From: Deltaproteobacteria bacterium
GTDB lineage: Bacteria; UBA10199; 2-02-FULL-44-16
Assembly: GCA_016203825.1 (NCBI GenBank)
Contig: JACQMA010000121.1
Span: forward strand, 1-22,318
Direction: 5' to 3'
Length of the DNA stretch: 22,318 bases
In this document: one piece after another, positions 19,233 to 22,318 of the stretch
Numbering within the stretch: position 1 is the stretch's first letter
Layout of the letters: the number at the start of each line of letters is the position of its first letter
The notes under the pieces: model-generated
Databases searched by the model: none
Seen by the model: the letters and a program-made list of their open reading frames with translations, nothing else
What the model was told of the DNA's origin: nothing
Program-made: the position numbers and the translations under genes

Positions 19233-20792
19233 TTATCTTTCCACATATGCCCTATACAACGGATGCCAGTTGAGGAGCGTTGAGTAGTATCCCTTCACGT
19301 ACGGCTTCACGAGCTGGTTATTCGTCCAGCAGTAGAGCGGGATGATCGCGGCGTCATCAAGCAGTTTGGCTTCGGCGTCCCGAAACAGTGCCAGGCGCTT
19401 TGCGGGATTGACTTCTGCTTGCGCTGCATCGAGCATGCGGTCATATTCCGCACTGAGATATTTTCCCTGATTCAACCCGCTCGTGCTGCGAAAGAGCTCG
19501 AGGAATGTATTGGGGTCGACGTAGTCCCCGATCCATCCGGCTCGTGCCGTCTGGAAACTCCCTGTCTCGCGAGATTTGGTGTAGACTTTCCACTCTTCAT
19601 TCCGAAGCGTTACATCAATACCAAGATTCGTTTTCCACATGTTTTGAATCGCCTGAGCGACGAGCTTGTGCTCGTCGGTCGTGTTGTAGAGGATTTCAAA
19701 CATGAGCGGTTTCCCACCTGGTCCGTATCCTGCCTCTTTGAGAAGCTGACGCGCCTTCTCAGGGTCATAAGAAAATCCGGGTGGCGGCGTATACCCCGGA
19801 AGCCCCGGCGGGGTGTAATTTGGTGTGGGGATGTCACCCTTGCGCAGGATTTTTTCGGTAATCACGTTGCGATCAATGGCGTAATTGAGTGCCTTGCGTA
19901 CACGGACGTCATCGAGAGGTGGAACCTTGAAGTTCAGATAGTAGTACATGCTGAGGAGGTACGGACCCTTGACCATATCGGGTCGTGTCTGGAGTTCAGG
20001 AATCTTGACGGCTGGTAACTCGAAGACGGTGTCGAGTTGGTTTGAATCATACATCTTGAGGGCCGTCTCATAATCAGGAACCGGCAGAAATTTTACCTGT
20101 TCCAGTTTTACATTTTTTGCATCCCAGTATTTCGGATTTTTGGTGAGCACGATCTCCTTGTGTTCCACGTGTGTTGTCAGATTGAAGGGACCATTCGTGA
20201 CAATGTTTTCCGGACGGATCCACAGGTCGCCGAATTTTTCGACGACATCCTTTCGGATGGGGGCAAACACAGGCATCGTGGTGAGTTGAAGAAAGTAGCC
20301 CGCCGGATTTTCCAGGGTCACCTGAAGGGTTTGGGGATTTAAGGCCTTGACACCAACGTGTGAGAAATCAGCGATCTTGCCCGTGTTGTATTCTTCCGCG
20401 TTCTTGATGGCATAGAGCTGCCATGCCGATTTACTTGCCGTTGCGGGGTTCAATACTCGCTGCCATCCGTACACAAAATCGGTCGCCGTGATTGGTTTTC
20501 CATCAGACCACACGATGCCCGGGCGGAGTTTGAACGTGTAGGTTTTGCCATCAGGCGAGATTGTCCAGGCTTGAGCCATGGCCGGTTCTGCTTCAAGCGT
20601 CTTCGGATTACTACGCGTGAGTCCCTCAAAAATGTTCATCAGGATATTGTGCCCCGGGATGTCGGTGTAGCGATTCGGATCGAGCGTTTCCGGTTCATCT
20701 CTTCCATGCAGCGTGAGGGCTTGTGGCGCAGCCAGCGCAGTTGAGGAAAGGAGTGTTGCAAGTGCGAGAAGGGTGAAGAACGTGCGTTTCAT
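19233..20792 (-). CDS. Oligopeptide-binding protein (SBP family 5), receptor 1
   Basis: 519 residues and the first gene of the array. Sec signal about 1-21 (STALAAPQAL), no lipobox. AGGAGG lies five bases upstream of the ATG. Signature: MAQAWTISPDGKTYTFKLR, VWSDGKPITATDFVYGW. Later landmarks: TNGPFNLTTH, KNPKYWDAKNVKLEQVKF, DDVRVRKALNYAIDR, EEWKVYTK and binding loop GWIGDYVDPNTFLELF. Its tail (LNWHPLYRAYVER) is intermediate between the lipoprotein and Sec groups, so it may be the oldest or an independently acquired member. The 112-bp divergent gap to the MNT gene should hold the array promoter, but I see no convincing one. Confidence 0.94.
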   Translation of the reverse strand: MKRTFFTLLALATLLSSTALAAPQALTLHGRDEPETLDPNRYTDIPGHNILMNIFEGLTRSNPKTLEAEPAMAQAWTISPDGKTYTFKLRPGIVWSDGKPITATDFVYGWQRVLNPATASKSAWQLYAIKNAEEYNTGKIADFSHVGVKALNPQTLQVTLENPAGYFLQLTTMPVFAPIRKDVVEKFGDLWIRPENIVTNGPFNLTTHVEHKEIVLTKNPKYWDAKNVKLEQVKFLPVPDYETALKMYDSNQLDTVFELPAVKIPELQTRPDMVKGPYLLSMYYYLNFKVPPLDDVRVRKALNYAIDRNVITEKILRKGDIPTPNYTPPGLPGYTPPPGFSYDPEKARQLLKEAGYGPGGKPLMFEILYNTTDEHKLVAQAIQNMWKTNLGIDVTLRNEEWKVYTKSRETGSFQTARAGWIGDYVDPNTFLELFRSTSGLNQGKYLSAEYDRMLDAAQAEVNPAKRLALFRDAEAKLLDDAAIIPLYCWTNNQLVKPYVKGYYSTLLNWHPLYRAYVER

Positions 20793-20868
20793 GGAATCCT
20801 CCTGAAATTTTTGTGAACCCCGCGTCTAGCGGAACCCTCTTTTCGTTGCAAGGTGTTCTTTTAACTTC

Positions 20869-20897
20869 TTGATTCTTCAATACGTTCACTCTATTTT
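20869..20897 (+). promoter_or_regulatory. Candidate promoter of the MNT/HEPT pair, possibly leaderless
   Basis: TTGATT (20869-20874), 17 nt, TATTTT (20892-20897); each hexamer matches the sigma-70 consensus at 4 of 6 positions. A start seven bases later falls at about 20904, and the ATG is at 20905. No Shine-Dalgarno precedes that ATG (the sequence is TTTTCCTCCTC), which fits leaderless initiation. Confidence 0.45.
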
Positions 20898-20904
20898 CCT
20901 CCTC

Positions 20905-21219
20905 ATGCCGAATCGAGCCGATACAGCGCGGGAGCAAGAGATCCTCGAAAAGGCCCTGCGTCTTTTGATCAAGGAATTAACGCCCAAACGTGTCTATCTC
21001 TTTGGTTCGAGGGCCAAAAACAAGGCCCTGACCAACTCCGACTTTGACTTTGCCCTTGATTGCGAGCCACCCGACATGGCAACCAGGCGCGTCATGAAGG
21101 AGAAGCTGGAAGACATTGCCGGTTTGTACACGGTTGACGTTGTTTTTTTATCGGAAGTTGAACCGGGATTTCGGGATCTTGTCGTTCAGACAGGAAAGGT
21201 TCTCTATGAGCAGAAATGA
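20905..21219 (+). CDS. mntA: MNT-type minimal nucleotidyltransferase (antitoxin)
   Basis: 104 residues. Polymerase beta-superfamily minimal nucleotidyltransferase with GSRA (34-37), the metal-binding Ser45-Asp46-Phe-Asp48 and a third carboxylate Asp78 in YTVDVVFLS. In studied type VII systems MntA neutralises its partner HepT by adding AMP to a Tyr. The start ATG at 20905 gives MPNRADTARE; an upstream in-frame ATA-based extension is not plausible. The end overlaps the HEPT gene by 14 bases, the usual tight coupling. The symbol is assigned by family only. Confidence 0.88.
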   Translation: MPNRADTAREQEILEKALRLLIKELTPKRVYLFGSRAKNKALTNSDFDFALDCEPPDMATRRVMKEKLEDIAGLYTVDVVFLSEVEPGFRDLVVQTGKVLYEQK

Positions 21220-21601
21220 AGCGCTCTATTCCCTGGGTCAGTTCGAGAAGGCCCTGCAACGTTTGCGTGAGGCCATAACGCAGGCGCAAGACGGTGATCC
21301 CTTGAAGCAAGATGGCGCCATCCAGCGGTTTGAATTCACGTTTGAACTGATGTGGAAGACGCTCAAGGTCTACTTTGAATATTTGGGCAAGCGCATCGCC
21401 AATCCGCGGGATACGTTCAAGGAAGCCTTCCGCCAGCAGCTCTTCTCCGACGAGAAGGTCTTTCTCGATATGCTCGATGATCGCAATACAAGTACGCACG
21501 CCTACGATTTTGAGACCACACGAAAGATCTTTGGCCACATCCAAACGAGTTATCTCGTGGCGATGGAGTTGCTCGTGAAGGAAATCCAGCGGAAATTGTG
21601 A
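21206..21601 (+). CDS. hepT: HEPT-domain protein (toxin, HI0074-like)
   Basis: 131 residues, all-helical. The start at 21206 has AGGAAAGG six bases upstream; longer frames would lie inside mntA. The conserved family stretch QRFEFTFELMWKTLK is at 40-54. The motif R-x4-H-x-Y is present as Arg93-NTST-His98-Ala-Tyr100. In characterised HepT proteins Arg and His are needed for RNase activity and the Tyr is the AMPylation site. The HI0074 subgroup was first described as a nucleotidyltransferase substrate-binding protein, so toxicity is probable but not certain. The pair separates the receptor array from the permease gene. Confidence 0.87.
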   Translation: MSRNEALYSLGQFEKALQRLREAITQAQDGDPLKQDGAIQRFEFTFELMWKTLKVYFEYLGKRIANPRDTFKEAFRQQLFSDEKVFLDMLDDRNTSTHAYDFETTRKIFGHIQTSYLVAMELLVKEIQRKL

Positions 21602-21610
21602 CACGATCTA

Positions 21611-21644
21611 CCTCCCCTTACCCCTCCTTACAATGGAGGGGACA
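21611..21644. repeat. Second copy of the CCTCCC...CCCCTCC/GGAGGGG palindrome
   Basis: Begins ten bases after the hepT stop. Stem CCCCTCC (21621-21627) and GGAGGGG (21635-21641) with a 7-nt loop, flanked by TCTACCTCCC as at 12815-12850. It lies in the opposite context: intergenic, and not carrying a start codon on either side. Weak terminator activity for hepT is possible, but no T-run follows. Confidence 0.7.
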
Positions 21645-21695
21645 TAGCTTTTCATTGACGAAACTCCTCATTTTCCCTAGTGAATTTGGTCCCTT

Positions 21696-22318
21696 ATGGG
21701 TTCTTACATTCTCAAGCGTCTTGCCGGTGCGTTCTTCGTCCTGCTCACGATCGTGACGCTCTGTTTTTTTATGATCCGCATCGCCCCCGGTGGCCCATTC
21801 GACGAAGAAAAGGCCATCCCGCCGGACATCCTGCGCAACATCGAAAAAAAATACCACATGGACGAGCCGATGGTTCAGCAATATTGGCGCTATGTCTCTG
21901 GCGTCTTTTTTCACTTCGATCTTGGTCCTTCGTATAAATACCCGAGCCGCAGCGTGAATGAATTTATTGTGGCTGGGCTCCCGGTAACGCTGCAGCTTGG
22001 GTTCAATGCGCTCTGCGTGGCGATCTTCATTGGCGTCGGCACGGGGCTCATTGCGGCCCTTCGGCAAAACTCGCGCTGGGATTATACCGCGATGGCGATG
22101 GCGATGATCGGGGTATCGATTCCGAGTTTTGTGATGGCGCCCCTCATGCAGCTCTTTTTTGGACTGTATCTCGGTTGGTTTCCCGTCGCCGGCTGGGATC
22201 GCTTTTCCCACATGGTGCTTCCGTCCGTGGCGCTGGGCTTTCTCTACGCGGCCTATGTGGCGCGCCTCACACGTGGCGGGATGTTGGAAGTCACGCGTCA
22301 GGATTACGTGCGCACCGC
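21696..22318 (+). CDS. oppB: Oligopeptide ABC transporter permease OppB, N-terminal part (3' end outside window)
   Basis: 207 complete codons are visible. The start MGSYILKRLAGAFFVLLTI with a first membrane helix about 9-28 and the following FMIRIAPGGPFDEEKAIP is typical of OppB. KYHMDEPMVQQYWRYVSGVF and DLGPSYKYPSRSVNEFI also match the family. Further helices begin near residue 87 (GLPVTLQLGFNALCVAIFIG). The start is fixed by an in-frame TGA at 21681; the ribosome-binding site is weak. oppC and ATPase genes are expected downstream. It is presumably the shared permease for the six receptors, but is divergent from them and separated by the toxin-antitoxin pair. Confidence 0.94.
   Translation, partial: MGSYILKRLAGAFFVLLTIVTLCFFMIRIAPGGPFDEEKAIPPDILRNIEKKYHMDEPMVQQYWRYVSGVFFHFDLGPSYKYPSRSVNEFIVAGLPVTLQLGFNALCVAIFIGVGTGLIAALRQNSRWDYTAMAMAMIGVSIPSFVMAPLMQLFFGLYLGWFPVAGWDRFSHMVLPSVALGFLYAAYVARLTRGGMLEVTRQDYVRT

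Noticed and set aside
20823..20851. Minus-strand TTGCAA-N17-TAGACG as promoter of the receptor array
   Set aside because: Only 4 and 3 of 6 matches; too weak to annotate, although the array promoter should be in this gap.
21655..21683. TTGACG followed after 17 nt by TAGTGA, upstream of oppB
   Set aside because: The -35 is good (5 of 6) but the -10 matches only 2 of 6, and no better -10 is at 16-19 nt.

Overview
The window (22,318 bp, moderately GC-rich) reads as chromosomal DNA of a Gram-negative bacterium, most likely a deltaproteobacterium in the old broad sense. This is an inference from three things: the topA / xerC / hslV / hslU gene order, lipoproteins with Asp-rich linkers, and a surface protein with calcium-binding type 3 repeats and a Cys-TM-Arg tail. 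The exact phylum cannot be fixed from this sequence alone. No tRNA, rRNA, CRISPR array or intact transposon is visible, and no gap between genes exceeds about 300 bp.

Left part (1-8949): a housekeeping block with the 3' end of topA, then xerC, hslV and hslU on the + strand. xerC/hslV share one base (TAATG) and hslV/hslU four (ATGA). Two genes are wedged between topA and xerC: an unrecognised minus-strand gene (963-1694) and a secreted beta-helix protein with thrombospondin type 3-like repeats (1917-3944). After hslU come a minus-strand citrulline hydrolase (ctlX) and purA.

Middle (8939-11208): a two-gene minus-strand unit encoding an extracytoplasmic GH113-like TIM-barrel protein followed by a purple acid phosphatase-like lipoprotein. 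The phosphatase signal peptide carries an exactly 66-bp, in-frame palindromic insertion.

Right part (11258-22318): six tandem minus-strand oligopeptide-binding proteins (SBP family 5), three with ordinary Sec signals and three lipoproteins sharing a CxGGKSCA start. A MNT/HEPT (type VII) toxin-antitoxin pair follows on the + strand, then the start of an oppB permease gene on the + strand. The simplest reading is one peptide importer served by many receptors.

The main discoveries are: (1) the in-frame palindrome in the phosphatase signal peptide; (2) a 29-bp element present three times (1703-1731 -, 1869-1897 +, 11180-11208 -), each directly upstream of a gene and built like a sigma-28 promoter, GCAACYYT-N11-GCCGAWAM; (3) several families of dispersed palindromes, one of which supplies a ribosome-binding site; (4) the six-receptor array itself; (5) three convergent gene pairs whose 3' ends overlap, leaving no room for terminators.
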